Shown here piece by piece: positions 32,016 to 40,004 of a stretch of DNA of 64,000 nucleotides. The stretch comes from DASVWZ01 sp963708575 (GTDB lineage: Bacteria > Acidobacteriota > Terriglobia > Terriglobales > Acidobacteriaceae). The position numbers and the translations under genes were made by a program. The DNA lies in assembly GCA_963708575.1 (NCBI GenBank), contig CAVPTB010000003.1:620001-684000 (forward strand), written 5' to 3'. Each line of letters opens with the position of its first letter. Positions within the stretch are counted from its first letter, which is position 1. Under the pieces are notes generated by a model. That model saw nothing but the letters and a program-made list of their open reading frames with translations. It made no database searches and was not told where the DNA came from.

Positions 32016-34238
32016 CTATTTCAGCTCTCTTTCCAGATGATCATCGATCGCATGGAACAAATGATCCCGGTCCGCCGACCCGCTAATTCCGTGCGTCTTG
32101 TTCGGATAAGCCATGAACTTGAACTGCTTTCCCGCCCGTATGAATCCCTCAATCATCTGAATGCTGTTCTGAAAATGGACATTGTCGTCGCTCGTGCCAT
32201 GTGCCATCAGCAGCGATCCATGCAACTGCCCGGCAATCTCCGGTAGCCGTAAATCCTGATATCCCTTGCCATTCTCTTTCGGCAACCCTTGATACCGCTC
32301 GGTATAAATCGAGTCATAGTTCCGCCAGTCGGTCACCGGAGCCACCGCTATCCCAGCTTTGAAAAGATCCGAGTGCAGCATCGAATAAAGGGTCATCGAC
32401 CCACCGTTGCTCCATCCCCAAATCGCCACCCGGCTGCGATCCAGCTGCGGATACTGCACAAACAGCTGGTCCAGCGCCGCCAGTTGATCGCGCAATTCGA
32501 TCTCGCCATACTCATGCCGGATCGCCGTCTGGAACTTGCGGTCGCGCCCCGGAGTTCCCCGATTGTCGACCGTTAGAATCGCGATCCCTTTATCCGCCAG
32601 GTATTGATGGAACAGTCCCGTCCCACCGATCCATTCGTTGCGCACCGTCTGCGCCGCCGGGCCACCATAAATATTGACCAGAACCGGAATCTTCCCCGTC
32701 GGCGTCACATGCGTCGGCATAATCAACTCACCGTACAGCTTGGTCCCATCCTCCGCCTTGAAGTTGAGGAATTGCGGCGGAATCAAGCCAAAGTCATCGC
32801 CCGCGCGCGCATTCCACACCGCCTTGCACGCGCCGCCCGGAGCGCACACCGATAAGCTCGGCGGCGTCAGCGTCGCCGAAAAATTGTCCACGTAGTGCTT
32901 GCCGTCGTCGGAAAAAGTCGCCTCGTGGGTGCCCTCTTCCTGAGACACGCGCATGAAATCGCTTCCATCGCTTTTCACGGAATACAGCTGCCGTTGTCGC
33001 GGATCATCCTTGTCGCACGTGAAATATAAAATCCCCGCCGCATCATCAATCGCGTCGACGCTGAATACTTCAAAGTCGCCCTTGGTCAACTGCATTTCCA
33101 GCTTGGCATCCGCCGAAAGCGGATTGTCCTTATTAAAGCTGTACAGGTAAAGATGAGTGTTGCCGTCGCGCCAGCTTGACCATGTAAAACGATCCGCTGA
33201 CTTCAAAATCTTGAAGTTGTCATTCACATTTACCCAAGCATCCGGAGCGCTCTCCGTCAGCACCTTACGCGAACGTCCCGATTTCGCATCGATGAAATAA
33301 AGATCAAGGTTGTCCTGATGCCGGTTGAGAACTTCCGCCCACATCACGCCGTTGTGCACCCAGCCGAATCGCGGAATATAAATGTCCGGATCGTTTCCCA
33401 GCGAAATCCACTTCGGCTTGCCGCCCCCCGCGCTTATTACCCCAATCCGCACCTCGGGATTCGCATCACCTGCCTTCGGATACTTCTCCTGATCCACCGC
33501 CGGGTGCGTCGGTATCCAGTTGGTGATGGGATAAGTCGGCACCTGCTTCTCATTCATCTGCAGAAATGCGATTTCCTTGCCATCTGGGGACCAGAAATAA
33601 TTGCTGCGAACATCCAGTTCTTCCGAGTACACCCAGTCCACTTCGCCATTCAGCAGGTCCTCGTCTTTATCCAGTGTCAGCTGCTTCTCTTCATTACCCT
33701 CCAGCGCCCGCGTGAACAAATTATGTTTGCGCACGTAGGCTAAAGTTCTGCCATCAGGAGAAAACTTGGGATCACCGCTGCCATCCGACGAAGACGTCAA
33801 CTGAATGGCAACGCCGCTCTCGATCGTATATAGCCATAGCTGGCCTTGAGAGTCGAATAACAGGTTCTTCGAGTCCGGCGCCCACTGGTAAGCTGCCACG
33901 TGATAGCGGCTCACGCGCTCCTTCTCCCGCTCGTTGCTGATTTTGCTCGCTGGGGGCGCCAGCGAGCCCAGCTTCACCTCGCTGACCAGCACCTTTTTCT
34001 CCCCGGTCGCCACATCCACGTACCACAATTCGCCATGCTCGCCCGAGTCATCGCGCTGCACGAAAGAAACCTTCGCTCCATCCGGACTCCACTTGATGGT
34101 CTCGGGAGCGCGTCCCGTAACCCCACCTTCGGCGAAGATCGCCTCAATGGTGAGAGGTTTTTTTGTAGGAGAGCCGCCTTGAGCGGCAGCAATGGCAGCC
34201 AACAACAGGACACACATCAACAGGGCGAGTTTTTTCAC
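32016..34238 (-). CDS. S9 family (dipeptidyl-peptidase IV-like) secreted peptidase
   Basis: 740 aa, signal peptide KLALLMCVLLLAAIAAAQGG. An N-terminal beta-propeller (~40-480; ETIKWSPDGAKVSFVQRDDS, APDSKNLLFDSQGQLWLY) covers an alpha/beta-hydrolase domain with the Ser in AIWGWSNGGSMTLYS (~610), Asp in HGTSDDNVHF (~681) and His in YPNKTHGI (~717). The GWSNGG form and length fit prolyl dipeptidyl peptidases that remove X-Pro dipeptides in the periplasm. The gene stands alone on the minus strand with a 297-base gap upstream that holds a weak repeat copy and no other gene. Confidence 0.93.
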   Translation of the reverse strand: MKKLALLMCVLLLAAIAAAQGGSPTKKPLTIEAIFAEGGVTGRAPETIKWSPDGAKVSFVQRDDSGEHGELWYVDVATGEKKVLVSEVKLGSLAPPASKISNEREKERVSRYHVAAYQWAPDSKNLLFDSQGQLWLYTIESGVAIQLTSSSDGSGDPKFSPDGRTLAYVRKHNLFTRALEGNEEKQLTLDKDEDLLNGEVDWVYSEELDVRSNYFWSPDGKEIAFLQMNEKQVPTYPITNWIPTHPAVDQEKYPKAGDANPEVRIGVISAGGGKPKWISLGNDPDIYIPRFGWVHNGVMWAEVLNRHQDNLDLYFIDAKSGRSRKVLTESAPDAWVNVNDNFKILKSADRFTWSSWRDGNTHLYLYSFNKDNPLSADAKLEMQLTKGDFEVFSVDAIDDAAGILYFTCDKDDPRQRQLYSVKSDGSDFMRVSQEEGTHEATFSDDGKHYVDNFSATLTPPSLSVCAPGGACKAVWNARAGDDFGLIPPQFLNFKAEDGTKLYGELIMPTHVTPTGKIPVLVNIYGGPAAQTVRNEWIGGTGLFHQYLADKGIAILTVDNRGTPGRDRKFQTAIRHEYGEIELRDQLAALDQLFVQYPQLDRSRVAIWGWSNGGSMTLYSMLHSDLFKAGIAVAPVTDWRNYDSIYTERYQGLPKENGKGYQDLRLPEIAGQLHGSLLMAHGTSDDNVHFQNSIQMIEGFIRAGKQFKFMAYPNKTHGISGSADRDHLFHAIDDHLERELK

Positions 34239-34314
34239 GAAGCACTCCGCGCAGCGAGATAACAGTCAACGGAAAACCCCAAAGTGTACACCGTCCGCGA
34301 AGGCTCATGCACGA

Positions 34315-34348
34315 ACTCCTTCGCGCCCCTGCGTGTCTTTTAGCGGTA
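34315..34348 (+). repeat. Diverged dispersed repeat ('ccttcgcgcccctgcgtgtcttttagcggt')
   Basis: A weaker relative of the CCTCTGTG...TGTGGTT element in the S9 peptidase-GloVer gap. Apart from this, that 297-base gap shows no gene and no clear promoter other than AT-rich sequence around 34420-34480. Confidence 0.35.
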
Positions 34349-34535
34349 TTAAAACCCCGTCCACACCAAGAGTCGGAAGAAATTCACAAAACTAAACACA
34401 CACCCACAGTTATGCCGCCGAGATTTGTCACAACTTTTTACAGTTTCCTCCGCTCGATCCCGTTTAATATGTCCACCTTGAACCACGCCGTCTCCCCGGC
34501 CTGCCACTGCATTACCTCTCTAAAGAAAGGGACCC

Positions 34536-35840
34536 ATGAGAAAGACTCTGTTTATTGCTAGCTTGCTCCTCTTGATTGCTTCCGCCTGGGCGCAACCGAA
34601 AGAGAAAGTCATCTTCAGCTTCAACCTGACCAACGGAAATCTTCCCAACGCCGGCCTCATCGCTGACAGCAAAGGGAATCTATACGGCACTACCTCCTAC
34701 AATGGCGGCCAGTACGGATACGGAAATGTCTTCGAATTAACCCCCTCCGGCAGTGGCTGGAAGGAAACTGTCCTCTACGACTTCAAGGGCGGAACTGACG
34801 GCGCTTGGCCCCTCGATAGTCTGATTTTCGACGCGAGTGGCAACCTGTACGGAACAGCCCAGGTAGGCGGCAAGGGCAAGTGCGTGAATGACAACGGCAA
34901 GATTCTAGGTTGTGGAGTCGCATTTGAACTGACCCCGGTCAAGGGCGGTGGCTGGAAGGAAACAGTCCTCTTCAGCTTCGTCCCTGGCAAGGTGAAAGGC
35001 GTGATTCCCGTAGGCGGCCTGGTTTTCGATAAAGCGGGAAACCTCTACGGCACGACCTGGGCGCCCGGTGTGGGCGGGGATTTCATCCTGCAAAAGGCGA
35101 AACCAGCGTCCGGCAAAACCTTTTGGGGATGCAATGCCCCGGGCTGCGGCGGCACGGTCTTTCAGTTGACTCCAACCAAAACTGGCTGGAAGGAAACTGA
35201 CATCTATGCCTTTACCGGCGAGAAGGACGGTTCTACCCCGCAAGCCTCACTCATTGTCGACGCAAAGGGTAATCTCTTCGGCACCACCGTGTACGGCGGT
35301 ACCACCGGATGCACTTCCGGCTACGGCTGCGGCGTGGTCTTCGAGATGTCTCCCCAGCAAAAAGGCTGGAAAGAAAAGGTCCTCTACCGCTTCTCCGGAG
35401 GCAAAGACGGCGCTTATCCCAGCGGAAGCCTCATCTTCGACAAGTCCGGCAACCTGTACAGCACAACTTCTGCCGGCGGCACGGTTGGAGACGGCACGGT
35501 TTTCACCCTCAAACCAAGCGGCACCCGATGGAAGGAATCCGTTCTGCATGCCTTCACCGGAACCGATGGAAGTCTCCCGCTGGCTGGCGTAATTCAGGAC
35601 AGCAAGGGCGTCCTGTACGGCACCACCAATCAGGGAGGCAGCTATTGGGGCGTTGCTTACAAGCTCGTTCAATCCAATGGCTCTTGGAAGGAGACTGTGC
35701 TCCACACTTTCGATCAGAGTGGCGACGCCGAAAATCCCGCCGCACCCCTCATCATCGGACCCAAAGGATACCTCTATGGGACCGCTCAATCCGGAGGCTC
35801 ATCCGGGATCCACGGCGCCGTCTTCCAGGTGGCCCCGTAG
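34536..35840 (+). CDS. GloVer-repeat secreted protein, second copy
   Basis: 434 aa. Signal peptide TLFIASLLLLIASAWAQP followed by tandem ~50-residue repeats (for example LFDASGNLYGTAQVGGKGKC, GSLIFDKSGNLYSTTSAGGT), again predicting a beta-propeller. Compared with the protein at 19796-21025 the repeats are more regular and include Cys-rich insertions (CVNDNGKILGCG, CNAPGCGG, CTSGYGCG), possibly disulfides. The ATG at 34536 follows AAAGGGA. The two genes are on the same strand 14 kb apart and clearly paralogous. Function unknown, likely extracellular. Confidence 0.9.
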   Translation: MRKTLFIASLLLLIASAWAQPKEKVIFSFNLTNGNLPNAGLIADSKGNLYGTTSYNGGQYGYGNVFELTPSGSGWKETVLYDFKGGTDGAWPLDSLIFDASGNLYGTAQVGGKGKCVNDNGKILGCGVAFELTPVKGGGWKETVLFSFVPGKVKGVIPVGGLVFDKAGNLYGTTWAPGVGGDFILQKAKPASGKTFWGCNAPGCGGTVFQLTPTKTGWKETDIYAFTGEKDGSTPQASLIVDAKGNLFGTTVYGGTTGCTSGYGCGVVFEMSPQQKGWKEKVLYRFSGGKDGAYPSGSLIFDKSGNLYSTTSAGGTVGDGTVFTLKPSGTRWKESVLHAFTGTDGSLPLAGVIQDSKGVLYGTTNQGGSYWGVAYKLVQSNGSWKETVLHTFDQSGDAENPAAPLIIGPKGYLYGTAQSGGSSGIHGAVFQVAP

Positions 35841-35873
35841 TCCGTCGAATTAACCTCGATGTCCTCTAAAGCA

Positions 35874-35926
35874 AAGCCCGGCCCGGGAGGAAGTGAGCTG
35901 CCTTCGTCCCAGCCGGGCTTCTTTCT
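35874..35926 (+). terminator. Terminator after the second GloVer gene
   Basis: AAGCCCGGC (35874-35882) pairs with GCCGGGCTT (35912-35920), with a 29-base loop, followed by CTTTCT. Long loop but strong stem and correct position 30 bases after the stop codon. Confidence 0.55.
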
Positions 35927-35985
35927 AGGAAGCAACCGACTTCGGCAACGTGCGTGCTAAAATTGCAGTAGCTCCACTCTCCATA

Positions 35986-37119
35986 ATGCTTCCTGACGTT
36001 CAGAACCTGATCGAGCTGCAGAAGGCGGACCGCGAAATTCAGCGGCTCAAGGACGAGGTCGCGGCCCTCCCTAAACGCGTGGCCGCGATCGAGGCGAAAC
36101 TGGCTGGGACCAAGGACGGTCTCGAAAAGGCCAAAGCCTCCGTCAAGGCCGATGAAGCCGCCAAGCGTAAGTACGAAACCGCTATCCAGGACCTGCAGGG
36201 CAAAATCTCCAAGTACCGCGACCAATCTCTAGCCGTAAAAACCAACGAACAATACAAAGCTCTGCTCCAGGAAATTCAGTTTGCCGAGCAGGAGATTCGC
36301 GGCAACGAAGACAAGATTCTCGAACTCATGCTGAACGCCGACGTCCGCGAAAAACAAGTGAAGGCCGCGGAGCTTGAGCTGAAGGCCGAAATGGCCGAGA
36401 TCGAAAAAGAAAAGGCCGAGGCTCGGGAAAAGACGGCTGAAGACGAGAAGCAGCTTGCCGAATGGAACGCCAAGCGCGACCAGGCCCGCAAGGGAGTCGA
36501 AGAAAGCACGCTCCGCCAGTACGACCGCGTGGCCAAGTACCGCGGCACCGGACTTTCCGAAGTCCGCGATCAGAAATGCCTGGCTTGTCAGGTCATGTTG
36601 CGCCCGCAGACCTACAACGAAGTCCGCTCCGAGACCAAGCTGATCGTCTGCGATTCCTGCCAGCGCATTCTCTACTACGACGCTTCGAAAGACGTGGTTG
36701 AAGAGCCATCGGTGGTCGCCGCCCGCAAGCGCCGCGCCCATCCGAAATTCGAAGCTAGCCAGGCTTGGTACTATCGCCCCGATTATGCCGAATACGGCGA
36801 GGTGTTTCTCTCTTTCATCAACCAACGTGGACAATCCACCCGCCGCGTCTATGACGTTCATACCGGACGCAACGTCGGAGATATTCTCGGCCGCGATGGA
36901 GAATACCGCCTCGCCTTCCCTGAAGACCTCACTGACTCCGCGATTCGACTGAACGGTACTTGGCCCGAAGCCAAGCTGGATGAATGGGGCAACGAGTTGC
37001 CCATGTTTGTCCTGGACGCGCTGATGCGAGATTTGGATTTGGCCCGTGCCGAAGCCAGCCGTCCCCATACCCATTCCGAAACCGACGAAGCCTCCGCCGA
37101 ACACCCCGCCGCCAGCTAA
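35986..37119 (+). CDS. Coiled-coil/zinc-ribbon protein (CT398-like) with a long C-terminal extension
   Basis: 377 aa. A long coiled coil (residues ~8-185; LPDVQNLIELQKADREIQRL and onward) is followed by a C4 zinc ribbon, CLACQVMLRPQTYNEVRSET KLIVCDSC (~199-225), the layout of the CT398/YbgI-like 'zinc ribbon domain regulatory' family. Such proteins of ~240 aa end soon after the ribbon. This one has ~130 extra residues containing YYRPDYAEYGEVFLSFINQR and VYDVHTGRNVGDILGRDGEY, which look like a folded domain I cannot name. The ATG at 35986 starts the conserved coiled coil. Confidence 0.8.
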   Translation: MLPDVQNLIELQKADREIQRLKDEVAALPKRVAAIEAKLAGTKDGLEKAKASVKADEAAKRKYETAIQDLQGKISKYRDQSLAVKTNEQYKALLQEIQFAEQEIRGNEDKILELMLNADVREKQVKAAELELKAEMAEIEKEKAEAREKTAEDEKQLAEWNAKRDQARKGVEESTLRQYDRVAKYRGTGLSEVRDQKCLACQVMLRPQTYNEVRSETKLIVCDSCQRILYYDASKDVVEEPSVVAARKRRAHPKFEASQAWYYRPDYAEYGEVFLSFINQRGQSTRRVYDVHTGRNVGDILGRDGEYRLAFPEDLTDSAIRLNGTWPEAKLDEWGNELPMFVLDALMRDLDLARAEASRPHTHSETDEASAEHPAAS

Positions 37120-37227
37120 CCTGTGTGGCCGCGAGTGTCCCCGGCCGTTACCTCACCTATTCCTGCTCTTCCCGACCGGGAACAGCGGAATCACCTCACG
37201 GGTCTATCGGATAGATGAGCCCGATCC

Positions 37228-37791
37228 TCAATTTTGGCGAGTGCGTGCGCTCTGAGCAGTCTGGCCCGTAACAGCGAACCAGCCCACCGCGGCCAGCATT
37301 CCGCACCAACCCAGGATTCGAACCGTCGCCGCGATTTTTGTATCGTAGTTCAGAACTCCCAGGTTGCTGAAGATTCGGAAAAAGTCGTGCTCAACGAAAT
37401 CCGGATCCCCGGTTGTCACCAGCGGCAGGACTTGCGCGCGGGCATCGGCCATATAGGTCGCCGTGTAAAGCCAGTTTTCAAAAAAGAAAAACAGGCTGAA
37501 CACAAATCCGGCGGTCTCGTATTGGCTGAAAAAATACACCGCCAGAAGAAGCGGAACCAGCCACTGTAGGAGTGTGCCTCCCCAGAGTCCCAGCGTGGGA
37601 CCAAACCATCCGAAAAGATTATGCCCCCCTTCGTGAACCACGAGGTTGGCGCTGTCGATGAAAAGAAAACCGCCGTGGGCGGAGAAAGCGTAGACCAGAA
37701 ATCCCGCGTAGAAAAGGAGCCATGCTGCCAGCGCGGGCCGTGACACCGGCTTCCACGGTCGGTCGAAAATCGATGCGAACGAGGCAATCAT
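37228..37791 (-). CDS. Polytopic membrane protein with an HEGGH zinc-protease motif
   Basis: 187 aa, four or five membrane spans (LAAWLLFYAGFLVYAFSAHG, GGTLLQWLVPLLLAVYFFSQ, FVFSLFFFFENWLYTATYMA, RILGWCGMLAAVGWFAVT). Just after the first span is ANLVVHEGGHNLFGWFGPTL, an HExxH motif placed in the membrane like the one in site-2 proteases (M50), but the second M50 motif (NxxPxxxxDG) is not seen. A conserved Asp may come from DPDFVEHDFFRIFSNLG. It could be a minimal intramembrane metalloprotease or a non-catalytic relative. It stands alone. Confidence 0.65.
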   Translation of the reverse strand: MIASFASIFDRPWKPVSRPALAAWLLFYAGFLVYAFSAHGGFLFIDSANLVVHEGGHNLFGWFGPTLGLWGGTLLQWLVPLLLAVYFFSQYETAGFVFSLFFFFENWLYTATYMADARAQVLPLVTTGDPDFVEHDFFRIFSNLGVLNYDTKIAATVRILGWCGMLAAVGWFAVTGQTAQSARTRQN

Positions 37792-37943
37792 GTGCGGTTA
37801 GGCGATTTTAAGCGCCTTTGATTCGTGCCAGGCAGATTACGAACGTGCGGGCGTCGACCTCATCGCAGTCCCTCTTCACTCTTCAACTCAGGTCTAGCCC
37901 CCCGGGCCACTGATTCCGTCCTCTCCCGGAGTACGATGAATCA

Positions 37944-39143
37944 GTGAACCCAAAAACTTCGCAATCCAAAGTTGTCTCTCCTCTGGTGAAAGTCTCCCGT
38001 CGCGGGGCCAGCCGTCTGAAAGATGGTCACGTCTGGGTGTACCGCTCGGATTTGGTTTCCGCAGACGGCGTCGCTCCCGGATCTCTGGTGACGATCGCCG
38101 ACGAGCGGGGCAAGCCGCTCGGCACCGCACTCTACAGTTCGTCCTCGCAGATCGCGGTCCGCATGATCTCTCCTGGAGCCGTCGCCGACCTGCCCAAACT
38201 CCTTCGCGAACGCCTCGATCAGGCCATTCAGTACCGCGAAAAAGTCGTTCGTGACACCGACGCCTATCGCCTCGTCTTTAGCGAAGGCGACTTCCTCCCC
38301 GGCTTGATCGTCGACCGCTACAACGATCTGCTCTCCCTGCAAATCCTCACCCAGGCCATGGATGCCGAGCCGGTCCGCGCCACCGTTCTCTCCGAGTTGA
38401 CCGACCAACTAAAGCCCACCGCCATAGCCGAGCGCGTCGACGCCCGCGTCCGCGACCTTGAACAGCTTCCGGCGCGAACCTCCAGCCTGCTCCAGGGAGA
38501 GAAGTCCAGCACCGTCTTCACCATGAACGGCGTCAAGTTCCACTATGACGCGCTCGAAGGCCAGAAGACTGGAGCCTTCCTCGATCAACGCGAAAACTAC
38601 GCTGCTGCTGCCCAGTACGCCACTGGTGAGGCTCTCGACGTCTTCTGCTATCAGGGAGGCTTCGCCCTGCATCTCGCTCCGAAATGCTCCCAAGTTACCG
38701 GGGTCGACAGCTCGCGGCCCGCCCTTGAGACCGCCGACCAGAACGCCACCCTGAACGCCCGCAACATCGAATGGATCGAAGCCAACGCCTTTGACCTGCT
38801 TCGCGACTACGCCGACTCCGGTCGCCACTACAACACCATCGTCCTCGATCCCCCCGCCTTCGCCAAAAGCAAGAAGAACCTGGAGACCGCCCTCCGTGGC
38901 TACAAGGAGCTGAACTTGCGAGCTCTGAAGATGTTGAAACCCGGTGGCTTGCTGGTCACCTGCTCCTGTTCCTATCACGTAAGCGCCCCGGAATTCCTCA
39001 ATATCGTGGCCGCAGCCGCCCGCGACGCCCACCGTGACGTCCGTGTCCTCGAGAGCCGAACCCAGGCCAAAGACCACCCGATTCTCCCTAGCGTGCCCGA
39101 AACTGCCTATCTAAAGTGCCTGATAATGTTCGTAAGTAATTGA
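37944..39143 (+). CDS. rlmI: Class I SAM-dependent rRNA cytosine-5 methyltransferase, RlmI-like
   Basis: 399 aa. An N-terminal PUA domain (~12-90: VSRRGASRLKDGHVWVYRSD LVSADGVAPGSL) binds RNA; a central EEHEE-like linker and a C-terminal Rossmann methyltransferase follow, with EALDVFCYQGGFALHLAPKC (SAM-binding motif I), VTGVDSSRPALE, IEANAFDLL and the catalytic VLDPPAFAKSKKNLE, ending SCSYHVSAPEFL. RlmI makes m5C1962 in 23S rRNA. The start is GTG; it has no good Shine-Dalgarno sequence, so the exact start is less certain than the function. Confidence 0.9.
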   Translation: MNPKTSQSKVVSPLVKVSRRGASRLKDGHVWVYRSDLVSADGVAPGSLVTIADERGKPLGTALYSSSSQIAVRMISPGAVADLPKLLRERLDQAIQYREKVVRDTDAYRLVFSEGDFLPGLIVDRYNDLLSLQILTQAMDAEPVRATVLSELTDQLKPTAIAERVDARVRDLEQLPARTSSLLQGEKSSTVFTMNGVKFHYDALEGQKTGAFLDQRENYAAAAQYATGEALDVFCYQGGFALHLAPKCSQVTGVDSSRPALETADQNATLNARNIEWIEANAFDLLRDYADSGRHYNTIVLDPPAFAKSKKNLETALRGYKELNLRALKMLKPGGLLVTCSCSYHVSAPEFLNIVAAAARDAHRDVRVLESRTQAKDHPILPSVPETAYLKCLIMFVSN

Positions 39144-39164
39144 AAATGATTAATTAATATCTTG

Positions 39165-39193
39165 TTGACAATACTGCACTCATATTTTATGAT
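39165..39193 (+). promoter_or_regulatory. Near-consensus promoter of hsp20
   Basis: TTGACA (39165-39170), 17-base spacer, TATGAT (39188-39193). It lies in a sharply AT-rich 100-base island between rlmI and hsp20. No CIRCE element (TTAGCACTC-N9-GAGTGCTAA) and no clear sigma-32-type CTTGAAA/CCCCAT site is visible, so heat control, if any, is by another means. Confidence 0.7.
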
Positions 39194-39269
39194 TCTTTCA
39201 TGCTAAGTAGGCATCCAACAGCTACAGATGCCGTTCAATTTCAAGATTTCTGAAGGAGGTAGTTCAGCC

Positions 39270-39761
39270 ATGACAGTTATCACCCGTTGGGATCCTTTCC
39301 GTGAGTTCAGCACCTTGCAGGACCGCATGAATCGGTTGTTCCGTGATTCGTACGGAAGCGAGGGCCGGGAAGAGTCGTTAACCACCACCTCGTTCGCTCC
39401 GCCAGTCGACGTCTACGAAGACGAGCACAACATCACGCTGAAGATTGAAGTTCCGGGCATCGACGAGAAAGACATCGATGTTCGCCTGGAGAACAACACT
39501 CTGACCGTGCACGGCGAGCGCAAGTTCGAGAAAGAAGAAAAAGAAGAGAATTATCGCCGCGTGGAGCGTCAATATGGCAGCTTCACCCGCTCATTCACTT
39601 TGCCCACCATCGTCGACGCCGAAAAGGTTGCGGCCAACTACGATAAGGGCGTATTGAAGATCCAGCTGGCGAAGAAGGCGGAAGCCAAGCCCAAGCAGAT
39701 CAAGGTCAACGTTGGCAGCGAGAAGACCCTCGAAGCCAAAGGCGCGAGGTCGGCCGCGTAA
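39270..39761 (+). CDS. Small heat-shock protein, Hsp20/alpha-crystallin family
   Basis: 163 aa ATP-independent chaperone. It begins MTVITRWDPFREFSTLQDRM; the alpha-crystallin domain covers FAPPVDVYEDEHNITLKIEV to ANYDKGVLKIQLAKK, with the closing GVLKIQL signature. The tail is Lys/Ala rich (KPKQIKVNVGSEKTLEAKGA), with IKV as the likely IxI/V oligomerisation motif. A perfect AAGGAGGT lies nine bases before the ATG at 39270, so the longer frame from 39228 is not used. clpB follows 244 bases downstream, a functional pair. Confidence 0.95.
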   Translation: MTVITRWDPFREFSTLQDRMNRLFRDSYGSEGREESLTTTSFAPPVDVYEDEHNITLKIEVPGIDEKDIDVRLENNTLTVHGERKFEKEEKEENYRRVERQYGSFTRSFTLPTIVDAEKVAANYDKGVLKIQLAKKAEAKPKQIKVNVGSEKTLEAKGARSAA

Positions 39762-39772
39762 GTGTTGTGTAG

Positions 39773-39792
39773 GGCGGACATTCTTGTCCGCC
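39773..39792. repeat. Short palindrome after hsp20
   Basis: GGCGGAC-attctt-GTCCGCC. A second one follows at 39801-39826 (CGGGAC...GTCCCG with inner AGCCG/CGGC). Both belong to the palindrome class described after gyrB. Confidence 0.65.
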
Positions 39793-39853
39793 AGCTTGTG
39801 CGGGACAGCCGCTTTCGGCCGTCCCGTCGAGCCAAGCTCGATATGAGAAGAGC

Positions 39854-39886
39854 GGGAGGCGGCAGGTTGCGCCTCCCTTTGATTTT
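39854..39886 (+). terminator. Terminator of hsp20
   Basis: GGGAGGCG (39854-39861), eight-base loop, CGCCTCCC (39870-39877), followed by TTTGATTTT. This is the best intrinsic terminator in the hsp20-clpB gap and suggests the two genes are separately transcribed. Confidence 0.65.
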
Positions 39887-39896
39887 GCAATGGTGT

Positions 39897-39965
39897 AATC
39901 GGGTCATTGATTGTGAGAGCCGCCGATTTTTCGGATTACTCAATTACCCGATTTCCCGATTACGA
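39897..39965 (+). repeat. AT-rich microrepeat 'ATTACCCG/ATTTCCCG'
   Basis: TAATCGGGTCATTGATTGTG ... AATTACCCGATTTCCCGATT ACGAA: octamer-like units ATTACCCG, ATTTCCCG and ATTACG recur in both orientations (CGGGTCATT, CGATTTTTCGGATTACTCAA). It lies directly upstream of clpB and probably contains its promoter, though no clean -35/-10 pair is seen. Confidence 0.5.
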
Positions 39966-40004
39966 AATTCTGAAGAGCTAGAATGAGATTAAGGAGTGTT
40001 TCCC

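Noticed and set aside
37308..37332. GGTTCGAATCC-like T-arm on the minus strand, hinting at a tRNA
   Set aside because: It lies inside a good membrane-protein frame (AATVRILGWCGM) and no acceptor, D or anticodon stems can be built around it.
39171..39210. Possible CIRCE element upstream of hsp20
   Set aside because: CTGCACTC and ATGCTAAG are present, but they do not form the TTAGCACTC-N9-GAGTGCTAA inverted repeat.
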